Assembly (NCBI RefSeq): GCF_022844445.1
Contig: NZ_JALHLS010000010.1
Coordinates: forward strand, 1 to 64,000
DNA from: Hyphomonas sp.
Lineage (GTDB): Bacteria; Pseudomonadota; Alphaproteobacteria; Caulobacterales; Hyphomonadaceae
Reading direction: 5' to 3'
DNA: 64,000 bases
Each line of letters begins with the position of its first letter. The stretch's first letter is position 1. Shown piece by piece: positions 8,146-15,712 of this stretch. The notes below the pieces were generated by a model that was not told where the DNA came from, searched no databases, and saw only the letters and a program-made list of their open reading frames with translations. A program made the translations under genes and the position numbers.

Positions 8146-9201
8146 ATGGGCGTGTCGAAGCTGAGCGCAGCACTGCGGATCACACTGGGCGTCAGTCTGG
8201 TCGTGTTCGTGCTCGCCATGGGCTTCGTGCAGCGGTCGGCCTGGATCCTGCCTTTCCTCGGCATCGGCTTCACCGCGGCCTACCTCTTCGGCCAGATGCG
8301 CACCTGGCGCCATGCGCGCAATACCGGGAAACTGAAGCCATACTGGCTGCAGGTGCCGGCCGATTTTGGCGTGCAGCTAGTGCTGGTTTCGGTGCTCTAC
8401 CTGGTCGGCTTCGGCTTCAGCGCGCTGGTCAGCGGCGGGGTGGCTGTCGCGCCGTTTTCGCCGGGTGACGCGATCTGGCCGCTGGCGATCGGTGCGATTG
8501 GGTCGATCCTCGGCCTGTATATCGACCGGCTTGAGGGCCGGCCGTCGAGCTATTTCCCGGACTGGGCCAGGGATATGGGTGTTGCAGACGAGACGCCGGC
8601 TGCGGATCTGCGGCTGCTGCCGGAGCCCGTAACGCTGCAATCCTTTTTCTCCGCCCCTGCCGACACGGTGTCAGCCACCGAACATGAGGCCGCCGCCTGG
8701 GCGGATGCTTATTCGGCGCTGACCGAGGGCCTCAGCGAGGATGACATCACCCGCGCTGAGGCGCGCCTTGGACGGGCTTTGCCGGACCAGCTGATCGCGC
8801 TCTACCGCCACCAGAATGGCGGTTCGGTCGCGGGTCTGTGCATTCCGTTGCCGGAACATCCCGAGCCCAGCCGCTACAACCACGTGATCATGCCGTTCGG
8901 CGGCTACAATGACCTCGTGCCGGCCGAAAGCCTGCGCACGGTCTGGGATTCAGTCACTGACTATGCCGACCCGGATGCTCCGGACGAGGCAAACCAGTTC
9001 CCGCCGGGAGCGAAAGGGATGATCGTGCTGGCCCAGTGGTACCGGGAAACCCTGTTTCTGGACTATAACCAGCCGGGGGCTCCGCGGGTCGGTTATACCG
9101 ATTTCGACCGGTTCAATGCCGATGGCAGCCGGGACCAGATCGTCTGGTGGAAGGATTTTGAGACTTTCTTTGCTGCCTTGCGCCATTACGAGCCGGTCTG
9201 A
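8146..9201 (+). CDS. Membrane protein with C-terminal SMI1/KNR4 (SUKH) domain
   Basis: The product is 351 residues. The N-terminal half has about four hydrophobic segments (for example ALRITLGVSLVVFVLAMGFV, then WILPFLGIGFTAAYLF, VQLVLVSVLYLVGFGF and AIWPLAIGAIGSILGLYI). From about residue 190 it has a SUKH-type domain: EDDITRAEARLGRALPDQL, then YRHQNGGS, MIVLAQWYRETLFLDYN and a closing WWKDFETFFAAL. SUKH proteins are often immunity proteins against polymorphic toxins; fused to a membrane domain the role is unknown. No toxin gene is adjacent. ATG at 8146 is chosen because GGGAGG in the preceding terminator stem is correctly spaced. It lies between the ribosomal genes and pheS. Confidence 0.75.
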   Translation: MGVSKLSAALRITLGVSLVVFVLAMGFVQRSAWILPFLGIGFTAAYLFGQMRTWRHARNTGKLKPYWLQVPADFGVQLVLVSVLYLVGFGFSALVSGGVAVAPFSPGDAIWPLAIGAIGSILGLYIDRLEGRPSSYFPDWARDMGVADETPAADLRLLPEPVTLQSFFSAPADTVSATEHEAAAWADAYSALTEGLSEDDITRAEARLGRALPDQLIALYRHQNGGSVAGLCIPLPEHPEPSRYNHVIMPFGGYNDLVPAESLRTVWDSVTDYADPDAPDEANQFPPGAKGMIVLAQWYRETLFLDYNQPGAPRVGYTDFDRFNADGSRDQIVWWKDFETFFAALRHYEPV

Positions 9202-9277
9202 AGCGCGATTCTAGCGGGTTGGCGCGGGCCCAAGAGGCCGCTAAACAGCGCGCTTGGTTTTCCGGAAGGGTTGTCAC

Positions 9278-10354
9278 TTGTCCGACATTACATCCATCGA
9301 GCAGGAAGCGCTGGCCGCCATCAAGGGCGCGGCCAGCCTTGATGCGCTGGACGCCGTGCGCGTAGCCGAACTTGGCAAGAAGGGCCGGGTTTCCGGCCTG
9401 ATGGGAACGCTGGGGACGATGGCTCCGGAAGAACGCAAGGAAAAGGGCCCGGCGCTGAATGCGCTCAAGGTTCGCATTGAGGACGCCGTGCGCGCGCGCA
9501 AGGGCGCGCTTGAGGCGGTGGCGCTGGAAGCCCAGCTGAAGCGCGAAACTGTGGACCTCACGTTGCCGGCCGCCCCGTCGGCCGGGGAAGGGGCGCTGCA
9601 TCCGGTCATGCAGGTGTTCGAGGAGATCGCGGCCATCTTCGGCGACATGGGTTTCCGCGTGGCGGAAGGCCCGGACATTGAAGACGATTGGCACAACTTC
9701 ACGGCACTGAACTTCCCCGAAGGTCACCCGGCGCGCGAGACGCATGACACCTTCTTCCTGAAGCAGGGCGACAGCGCGCTGCCAAAAGTGCTCCGTACAC
9801 ATACGAGCCCGGTGCAGGTGCGCACCATGATGACCGAGAAGCCGCCGATCCGGATTCTGGTGCCAGGCCGCGTGTTCCGCAATGACTGGGACGCGACCCA
9901 CACGCCGATGTTCCACCAGGTGGAAGGCCTCGTCATCGAGGAAGGCATCCACATGGGTCACCTCAAGGGCTGCCTTGTCGACTTCGTGAAAGCGTTTTTC
10001 GAAGTGGAGAATGTGACCGCGCGTTTCCGTCCGCACTTCTTTCCGTTCACGGAGCCTTCGGCCGAGATGGACGTGCAATGCCAGCGTTCCGGCGGCGTGG
10101 TCGAAGTCGGCAAAGGTACAGACTGGCTGGAGGTGCTTGGCTGCGGGATGGTGCATCCGAACGTGCTGCGCAATTGCGGGCTGGACCCGGCGGTCCACCA
10201 GGGCTTCGCCTTCGGCATGGGCGTCGACCGTCTCGCCATGCTGAAATACGGCATGCCGGACCTGCGCCCCTATTTCGAAGCAGATCCGCAATGGACCCGT
10301 CATTACGGCTTCTCGCCCTGGCTTACACCGTCCGTCAGCGGAGGGTTGTCGTGA
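9278..10354 (+). CDS. pheS: Phenylalanine--tRNA ligase alpha subunit
   Basis: A 358-residue class II synthetase alpha chain. It has the N-terminal coiled region (about residues 1-85), motif 2 in the region of [20 protein letters not shown], and motif 3 [20 protein letters not shown] near the C-terminus. With PheT it forms the (alpha-beta)2 enzyme that charges tRNA-Phe in the cytoplasm. The start is taken as TTG at 9278, preceded by GGAAGG, giving the family-typical N-terminus [14 protein letters not shown]. Its stop overlaps the GTG start of an ASCH gene by 4 bases, and pheT follows that, so the three are translationally coupled. Confidence 0.96.
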   Translation: MSDITSIEQEALAAIKGAASLDALDAVRVAELGKKGRVSGLMGTLGTMAPEERKEKGPALNALKVRIEDAVRARKGALEAVALEAQLKRETVDLTLPAAPSAGEGALHPVMQVFEEIAAIFGDMGFRVAEGPDIEDDWHNFTALNFPEGHPARETHDTFFLKQGDSALPKVLRTHTSPVQVRTMMTEKPPIRILVPGRVFRNDWDATHTPMFHQVEGLVIEEGIHMGHLKGCLVDFVKAFFEVENVTARFRPHFFPFTEPSAEMDVQCQRSGGVVEVGKGTDWLEVLGCGMVHPNVLRNCGLDPAVHQGFAFGMGVDRLAMLKYGMPDLRPYFEADPQWTRHYGFSPWLTPSVSGGLS

Positions 10355-10830
10355 CCTCGCATCCGGATTGGGCGGGCCTCAAACACTTTCGTTTCGGGGA
10401 CAGTCCTGAACTGGCGGACCGCCTGGCCGCGCTGGTCGTAGCAGGTGTGAAGACCGCGACCTGTTCGGCGGCGGTGCATGGATTTGAAGCTGAAATCGGC
10501 GAGCAACAGGTTGTGTTGTCCGGCGAGGGCAGACCTGTCGCGGTGATCGAGACCCTGTCACTGGATGTCATTGCGCTCGAGACGGTCACGCCTGCGCAAG
10601 CGGCGCAGGAAGGCGAGGGTGATCTCAGCCACGCTTACTGGCTTGATGTGCACAAGGCCTATTTCCAGCGCGAGGGCACGTACGCGCCCGGCATGAAGGT
10701 GATCTTCGAAACGTTTCGCCTTGTCGCTGTACTGGACGGCGTGTTTGCCGCCCGCGCGAATGAACACTTGAAGGCCGAGCGCGCAGAAGCGCTGGCCGCC
10801 AGATATACCGCTCTCGGAGCAAATGCATGA
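10351..10830 (+). CDS. ASCH-domain protein between pheS and pheT
   Basis: The 159-residue product matches the ASCH fold, a relative of the PUA domain. It has [20 protein letters not shown] with the typical GxKTAT-like element (VKTATCS, about residues 33-39), a strand [14 protein letters not shown], and ...[11 protein letters not shown] then [15 protein letters not shown] domains are proposed to bind RNA, and one related enzyme hydrolyses N4-acetylcytidine; neither can be concluded here. The GTG start overlaps the pheS stop (GTGA), and its own stop overlaps the pheT start (ATGA). It is therefore placed in the middle of the PheRS operon with coupled translation on both sides, suggesting expression tied to the synthetase. 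Confidence 0.82.
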   Translation: MTSHPDWAGLKHFRFGDSPELADRLAALVVAGVKTATCSAAVHGFEAEIGEQQVVLSGEGRPVAVIETLSLDVIALETVTPAQAAQEGEGDLSHAYWLDVHKAYFQREGTYAPGMKVIFETFRLVAVLDGVFAARANEHLKAERAEALAARYTALGANA

Positions 10831-13220
10831 AATTCACCCTATCCTGGCTGAACGATCATCTCGTCACCAAAGCGTCGCTGGATGATATCCTCGGCTATAT
10901 GGGCAAGGCGGGGCTTGAGGTCGAGCACGTCACCGACCCGAAGAAGGCACTGGCGCCGTTCACGGCATGTAAGGTGCTGGAAGCCGAGCCTCATCCGCAG
11001 GCGGATAAGCTGCGCGTCTGCAAGGTCGAGACGATCGACGGCGTCAAGCAGATCGTCTGCGGCGCGCCAAACGCGCGTGCCGGAATGACAGCGATCTATG
11101 CGCCGCTCGGTACCTGGATTCCGGGGCTCAGCATGGCGCTCGACAAGAAGCCCCGCGCCATTCGCGGCGTCGAAAGCCACGGCATGATGTGCTCCTCCCG
11201 CGAACTTGAGATTGGCGATGACCATGATGGCATCATCGACCTGAACGGCGATTATACGGTCGGAATGCCGGCCGCCGAGGCGCTGGGCGCAACCGATGCG
11301 GTAATCGATTTCGAAGTGACGCCGAACCGGCCGGACTGGCTGGGCGTGCAGGGCATTGCGCGCGACCTTGCTGCCGCAGGCGCTGGCCGCTTCCTGCGCA
11401 ACGACGCCAGGAAGGTGCCAGGCAGCGGCGATTGCCCGGTAGAGATCAAGCTGGAAGCGCCGGAAGCCTGCCCGATCTTCGCGGGCGCGCTCGTGCGCGG
11501 CGTCACCAATGGACCGTCCCCGGACTGGATGCAGGCGCGCCTCAAGGCGGCCGGCCTGCAGCCGCGTTCCCTTCTGGTGGACGTGACGAACTATATCTCG
11601 CTGGACCGCGCGCGTCCGCTGCACGTCTATGACGCGGCGAAGCTGTCCGGCGCCGTCGTCGCCCGGCTTGGCCGCAAGGGCGAAAGCCTTGAGGCGCTCG
11701 ACGGGAAAAACTATTCAGTCACGGAAGACATGTGCGTGATCGCGGATGCCTCCGGCGTGATCGGTCTTGGCGGCGTGATGGGCGGCATGTCCACCGGCGT
11801 CTCCGCCGAGACGACTGACGTGTTCATCGAGAGCGCCTGGTTCGATCCGCTGCGCACCGCGCGCACCGGACGCGTTACCGGTATCCATTCCGATGCGCGT
11901 TACCGCTTCGAGCGCGGCGTCGATCCGCAAAGCTGCCTGGATGGGCTGAACCTTGCCCTCGCGCTGATCCTGGAATATGGCGGCGGCACCGCCACCAAGG
12001 CGCGCGTTGCGGGCAGCATTTCCGCGCGCATCCAGAAAGTGACCTTCTATCACAGCGATGTGGAGCGCCTCACAGGCCTCCTCGTGAAGCCCGCGGAAAT
12101 GAAGCGCATCCTGAAGGATCTCGAGATCGACATCGAGGACGCGGGCGATGCCTGGTATCTGCTCCCGCCCTCGCACCGTTTCGACATTGATCGGTCTGCG
12201 GACATTGTGGAAGAGATCGCGCGCCTGGTTGGCTATGACCAGCTCCCGACACGCTCGCTGCCGATGATCGAGGGGATGAAGCAGGGTGTTGCCTCGACGC
12301 GGCAGACGCGCGTCGCGATCGCGCGCCGGGCGATGGCCGCACGCGGTTTCCTCGAGGCCGTGACCTGGAGCTTCATGGCAAAGGAGCATGCGAGCCTCTT
12401 CGGCAAGATCGACGAGGCGCTGACGGTGGCAAACCCTGTCGCGAGCGAGCTGAATTACATGCGCTCCACGGCGCTCTCCAACCTTGCGCAAGCCGCGCAG
12501 CGCTCCGCCAACCGCGGCGAGCGAAGCATCCGCCTGTTCGAAGCTGGGCCGATCTATCTCGGTGATGGCCCAAAGGATCAGCGCACGGTCATTGCCGCAT
12601 TGGTGCAACCTTCGGCGCAGCGCCACTGGCAGGGCAGCGTACAGCCTTATGACGCCTTTGCGGCCAAAGCCGATCTCTTTGCGCTGCTCTGTGCGCTTGG
12701 TCAGTCTACGGATAAGTTCCAGATCGGCGCAGCGACGCAGCCCCACTGGCATCCCGGCCAGTCGGCGAGCCTCAAGCTTGGCCCGAAGATGACAGTTGCC
12801 AATTTCGGCGCGCTGCATCCTGGCGTACTGAAGGCGCTGGATGTGGACGGTCCGGTCTATGCGTTCGAGCTGAACCTCAACGCGCTCCCGGTGATGAAGG
12901 CGAGGGCGACCAAGACTAAGCCGGTACTGGAGAAGGCGGACCTCACGCCGATCCGGCGCGACCTGGCCTTCGTCGTGGACGCAGGGGTTGCGGCCGGTGA
13001 ACTCGTGAAGCATGCGCAGGGCGCCGAGAAGCAACTCGTCTTGAAGGTGGACGTGTTCGACGTCTACCAGGGCCAGGGCGTGCCGGAGGGCAAGAAGTCG
13101 GTCGCGTTCGAAGTGACAATCCAGCCGCGCGAAGCCCTGAAGGATGACCAGATCCAGGCGATCATGGACCGGATCATTGCTTCCGTGGCAAAAGGAACGG
13201 GCGGCGTGTTGCGCGGCTAG
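10827..13220 (+). CDS. pheT: Phenylalanine--tRNA ligase beta subunit
   Basis: The product is 797 residues, the usual length. Domains in order: an OB-fold tRNA-binding domain (about residues 40-150, VCKVETIDGVKQIVCGAPNA), a B3/B4 editing domain (about 200-380, with PRSLLVDVTNYISLDRARPLH split across PRSLLVDVTNY and RPLHVYDA), a B5 domain (about 400-475), the core catalytic-like domain, and a C-terminal ferredoxin-like anticodon-binding domain (PIRRDLAFVVDAGVAAGELV onward). It edits Tyr-tRNA-Phe and binds tRNA. It starts at ATG 10827, overlapping the ASCH stop by 4 bases. The ion-channel gene follows after 28 bases. Confidence 0.97.
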   Translation: MKFTLSWLNDHLVTKASLDDILGYMGKAGLEVEHVTDPKKALAPFTACKVLEAEPHPQADKLRVCKVETIDGVKQIVCGAPNARAGMTAIYAPLGTWIPGLSMALDKKPRAIRGVESHGMMCSSRELEIGDDHDGIIDLNGDYTVGMPAAEALGATDAVIDFEVTPNRPDWLGVQGIARDLAAAGAGRFLRNDARKVPGSGDCPVEIKLEAPEACPIFAGALVRGVTNGPSPDWMQARLKAAGLQPRSLLVDVTNYISLDRARPLHVYDAAKLSGAVVARLGRKGESLEALDGKNYSVTEDMCVIADASGVIGLGGVMGGMSTGVSAETTDVFIESAWFDPLRTARTGRVTGIHSDARYRFERGVDPQSCLDGLNLALALILEYGGGTATKARVAGSISARIQKVTFYHSDVERLTGLLVKPAEMKRILKDLEIDIEDAGDAWYLLPPSHRFDIDRSADIVEEIARLVGYDQLPTRSLPMIEGMKQGVASTRQTRVAIARRAMAARGFLEAVTWSFMAKEHASLFGKIDEALTVANPVASELNYMRSTALSNLAQAAQRSANRGERSIRLFEAGPIYLGDGPKDQRTVIAALVQPSAQRHWQGSVQPYDAFAAKADLFALLCALGQSTDKFQIGAATQPHWHPGQSASLKLGPKMTVANFGALHPGVLKALDVDGPVYAFELNLNALPVMKARATKTKPVLEKADLTPIRRDLAFVVDAGVAAGELVKHAQGAEKQLVLKVDVFDVYQGQGVPEGKKSVAFEVTIQPREALKDDQIQAIMDRIIASVAKGTGGVLRG

Positions 13221-13248
13221 GCCGCGAGAGGCAGGGAGCGGACGGATC

Positions 13249-14028
13249 ATGCAGGCCTGGCTTTATCGGCAGCTTGTGCCGGAGGCGCGCAAGTCCGGCA
13301 TTTCGCCGCTCAACCTCTTCATCGTCGGCCTTGTGCTGTTATCCTTCCTGTTCCTGGCGCTGGAGACAGAGCCTGTGCTGAACCAGCAGCCGGCCTGGGC
13401 GAAGCTGTTTGCCGTGTTCAACATCACCGTTGTCAGCATCTTTGCGGTCGAATACGCCGCCCGCATCTGGGTGGCGGGGGTTGATCCGCAGTTCCGGGGT
13501 TTGGGCGGGCGGCTCAAATACGCGACGCAGTTTTATCCGATTGCGGATCTTCTGGCCTTCCTTCCCGAGCTGATCCTGATGCTGGTCGGCGGTGGAGGCG
13601 CGCTGCTGGTGCTGCGCGTGCTGCGGCTGGCGCGGCTCGTGAAGATCGCGCGCTTCATCCCGGCCTTTGACGCGCTGGGCGCGGCGCTGCGGCGGTCGAG
13701 CTCGCAATTGATGACGAGCCTCGCAGTGGCGCTGACACTGGTCTACGTGTCGGCGGTGCTGCTGTATTTTGTGGAAGGGATCGGCGGGCAGCGTCAGGAG
13801 GAGTTCGCCTCGATCCCGCGTGCCCTCTGGTGGGCGGTCGCCACCCTGACGACAGTGGGCTATGGGGATGTCTATCCGGTCACGCCGCTCGGGCGTTTTT
13901 TCTCGGCGATCATCGCAATTGCGGGTATCGGGGTTGTGGCCCTGCCGGCAGGTGTGTTTGCCAGCGCCTTCTCGGATGAACTGAAAGAACGGCGCGAAAA
14001 GGAAAGCCGCAATGACGAAATCCAGTGA
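13249..14028 (+). CDS. Voltage-gated potassium channel, six-TM type
   Basis: The 259-residue inner-membrane protein has six hydrophobic segments. The fourth (VLRVLRLARLVKIARFIPAF, about residues 123-142) has Arg/Lys spaced every third position, as in S4 voltage sensors. The selectivity filter TTVGYGD is near residue 202, between S5 and S6. It belongs to the bacterial Kv-like channels (ion_trans family) and conducts K+. The C-terminus is short and charged (ELKERREKESRNDEIQ), with no RCK or cyclic-nucleotide domain, so no ligand gating is seen. It overlaps the start of dapB by 17 bases, so dapB translation is likely coupled to it. Confidence 0.92.
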   Translation: MQAWLYRQLVPEARKSGISPLNLFIVGLVLLSFLFLALETEPVLNQQPAWAKLFAVFNITVVSIFAVEYAARIWVAGVDPQFRGLGGRLKYATQFYPIADLLAFLPELILMLVGGGGALLVLRVLRLARLVKIARFIPAFDALGAALRRSSSQLMTSLAVALTLVYVSAVLLYFVEGIGGQRQEEFASIPRALWWAVATLTTVGYGDVYPVTPLGRFFSAIIAIAGIGVVALPAGVFASAFSDELKERREKESRNDEIQ

Positions 14029-14842
14029 TGCGCTGAAAGTGGCTGTGGCGGGTGTGGCGGGGCGTATGGGACGCCAGCTGGCCGCGATGGTGATCGACCG
14101 TGGGCTGGTGCTCGCAGGGGCCAGCGAGGTTGCCGCGTCGGGTGTGTTCGATGAGGATGCGGGGGTTCTGGCCGGGCGGCGCGCGGTGGGCGTTTGGCCT
14201 TCGCCAGACGTGCAGGAAGCCGCCGACGGCGCCGATGTGTGGATCGATTTTACCCGGCCGGAGGCGACGCTGGCCGCGCTGGGCGCGCTGCGCACGACGT
14301 CGGTGCGTGCGGTGGTGATCGGCACGACAGGCTTTGCGCCTGATCAGGAAATTGTGATCCAGGCGGCATCCGCCCGCTTCGCCATCGTCAAGGCCGGCAA
14401 CTTCTCGGTCGGCATTAACCTGCTGCAGGCCCTGACGCGACTTGCGGCATCGCGTCTCGGGTCCGGCTGGGACATCGAGGTGCTGGAGAGCCATCATCGG
14501 CTAAAAGTGGACGCCCCGTCGGGCACGGCGCTGATGCTGGGCGAGGCCGCGGCCGCAGGGCGCGGGCGCTCATTGGGGGACCTTCTGGCGAAGCCGTATC
14601 TGGGCCCGGACGCCGCCCGCAAGGAAGGCGAGATCGGGATGGCGGTGCGCCGCGGCGGGGGTATTTATGGTGAACACGAAGTTATGTTCGGGGCGACGCG
14701 GGAGGTGCTGCGCCTGTCGCACATGGCGCTGGACCGGACGGTTTTTGCTGAAGGAGCGGTAGCGGCTGCCGAGTGGGCCGCGGCCCAGCCGGCGGGTCTT
14801 TACGACATGAATGATGTGTTGGGTCTCGGCCACACCGCCTGA
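14012..14842 (+). CDS. dapB: 4-hydroxy-tetrahydrodipicolinate reductase
   Basis: The 276-residue product has the NAD(P)-binding N-terminus VAVAGVAGRMGRQLAAMVID and the conserved catalytic region LESHHRLKVDAPSGTALMLG (HH and K as catalytic residues). It carries out the second committed step of lysine and meso-diaminopimelate synthesis in the cytoplasm. The length is typical. It starts inside the last 17 bases of the K+ channel gene. Neighbours offer no other lysine gene. Confidence 0.95.
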   Translation: MTKSSDALKVAVAGVAGRMGRQLAAMVIDRGLVLAGASEVAASGVFDEDAGVLAGRRAVGVWPSPDVQEAADGADVWIDFTRPEATLAALGALRTTSVRAVVIGTTGFAPDQEIVIQAASARFAIVKAGNFSVGINLLQALTRLAASRLGSGWDIEVLESHHRLKVDAPSGTALMLGEAAAAGRGRSLGDLLAKPYLGPDAARKEGEIGMAVRRGGGIYGEHEVMFGATREVLRLSHMALDRTVFAEGAVAAAEWAAAQPAGLYDMNDVLGLGHTA

Positions 14843-14939
14843 GGAAAGCGCTTGCACGTCGGCTGAATGCGCCTTGACGCGCCGCAGCATCGTGCCAACG
14901 TGACGGTTCTGTTAAGTGAAACCGAGCGTTCCGAAACAC

Positions 14940-15350
14940 ATGATCGGCATCGTTGTCGTCAGCCATGGCAAACTTGCGCACGAGCTCGTGGCGGCCGCGG
15001 AACACGTGGTTGGACGGCTTTGGCGAACGCGTGCAGTGTCGATCGAAGCCGACGAAGACCTTGATCTGAAGCGCGAAGCGATCCTCGAGGCGGTGAAAGC
15101 CTGCGACGCCGGCCGCGGCGTGATCGTTCTCACCGATATGTTCGGCGGCACGCCGTCGAACCTTGTTCTCTCGCTGCGCAGCCGCGCGCGGATGGAAATC
15201 GTCTCCGGCGCCAACCTCCCCATGCTGATAAAGCTGGCCCAGACGCGCGACAACCTCACCTTGGAAGAAAGCGCGCAGGATGCGGCCGAAGGGGGCCGTA
15301 AGTACATCACGATCGCTTCCGACATCCTCGCAAAGTTGCCGTCCTACTGA
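14940..15350 (+). CDS. PTS mannose-type EIIA domain protein
   Basis: The 136-residue single-domain protein matches PTS EIIA of the mannose/fructose family. It starts MIGIVVVSHGKLAHELVAAA, where His10 (in SHGKLA) is the phosphorylated residue, and contains GVIVLTDMFGGTPSNLVLSL. ATG 14940 fits the family start; an in-frame GTG at 14916 would add eight residues, and neither has a clear SD. HPr follows with a TGATG overlap, and no EIIB, EIIC or EIID permease gene is nearby. In alphaproteobacteria such EIIA-Man/HPr pairs belong to a regulatory PTS rather than a sugar transporter. Confidence 0.9.
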   Translation: MIGIVVVSHGKLAHELVAAAEHVVGRLWRTRAVSIEADEDLDLKREAILEAVKACDAGRGVIVLTDMFGGTPSNLVLSLRSRARMEIVSGANLPMLIKLAQTRDNLTLEESAQDAAEGGRKYITIASDILAKLPSY

Positions 15351-15637
15351 TGTCCGACGCGTTCCCCGCCACGCGGCGCGCCACCATAATCAATCGCAAG
15401 GGGCTGCACGCCCGGGCTTCGGCCAAACTCGCCAAGCTCGCCGCCGAGTTCGATGCGCAGGTGTTCGTCAGCCACGAAAGCGAGACGGCCGATGCCCGTT
15501 CGATCATGGACCTTCTGATGCTGGTTGCGCACACAGGCTGCGTCGTCGAGATCAAGGGCAGGGGCGCGCAGGCGGACGAAGCAGTGAACGCCATCGCCCG
15601 CCTAATTGAGGACGGCTTCGGCGAGACCGATAGCTAG
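15350..15637 (+). CDS. ptsH: HPr phosphocarrier protein
   Basis: The 95-residue protein has the HPr active-site motif NRKGLHARASAKLAKLAAEF, with the phosphorylated His in GLHAR, and the regulatory-serine region ARSIMDLLMLVA. It receives phosphate from EI and passes it to EIIA. Its ATG overlaps the stop of the EIIA gene. The conserved SIMDLLML segment leaves open regulation by HPr kinase, whose gene is not in this window. leuA is convergent, with a palindromic repeat between them. Confidence 0.92.
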   Translation: MSDAFPATRRATIINRKGLHARASAKLAKLAAEFDAQVFVSHESETADARSIMDLLMLVAHTGCVVEIKGRGAQADEAVNAIARLIEDGFGETDS

Positions 15638-15667
15638 AGCCCCCTGGGCTCCAGCCACTTGCTCGTC

Positions 15668-15711
15668 GCGGCGTTTTCCCGAAAGCCGGTTCCCACTTTT
15701 CGGAACGCCGC
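15668..15711. repeat. Dispersed-type palindrome between ptsH and leuA
   Basis: GCGGCGTT (15668-15675) pairs with AACGCCGC (15704-15711), and an inner CCGAAA pairs with TTTCGG. The centre GCCGGTTCCCACTTTTCGG resembles an interspersed palindromic element seen in many alphaproteobacterial genomes (from memory). Between two convergent genes it may also end transcription in either direction. Confidence 0.6.
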
Positions 15712-15712
15712 T

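Noticed and set aside
11715-13250. A 511-codon open frame opposite pheT
   Set aside because: Antisense to pheT, with no domain and an unbalanced Arg/His composition.
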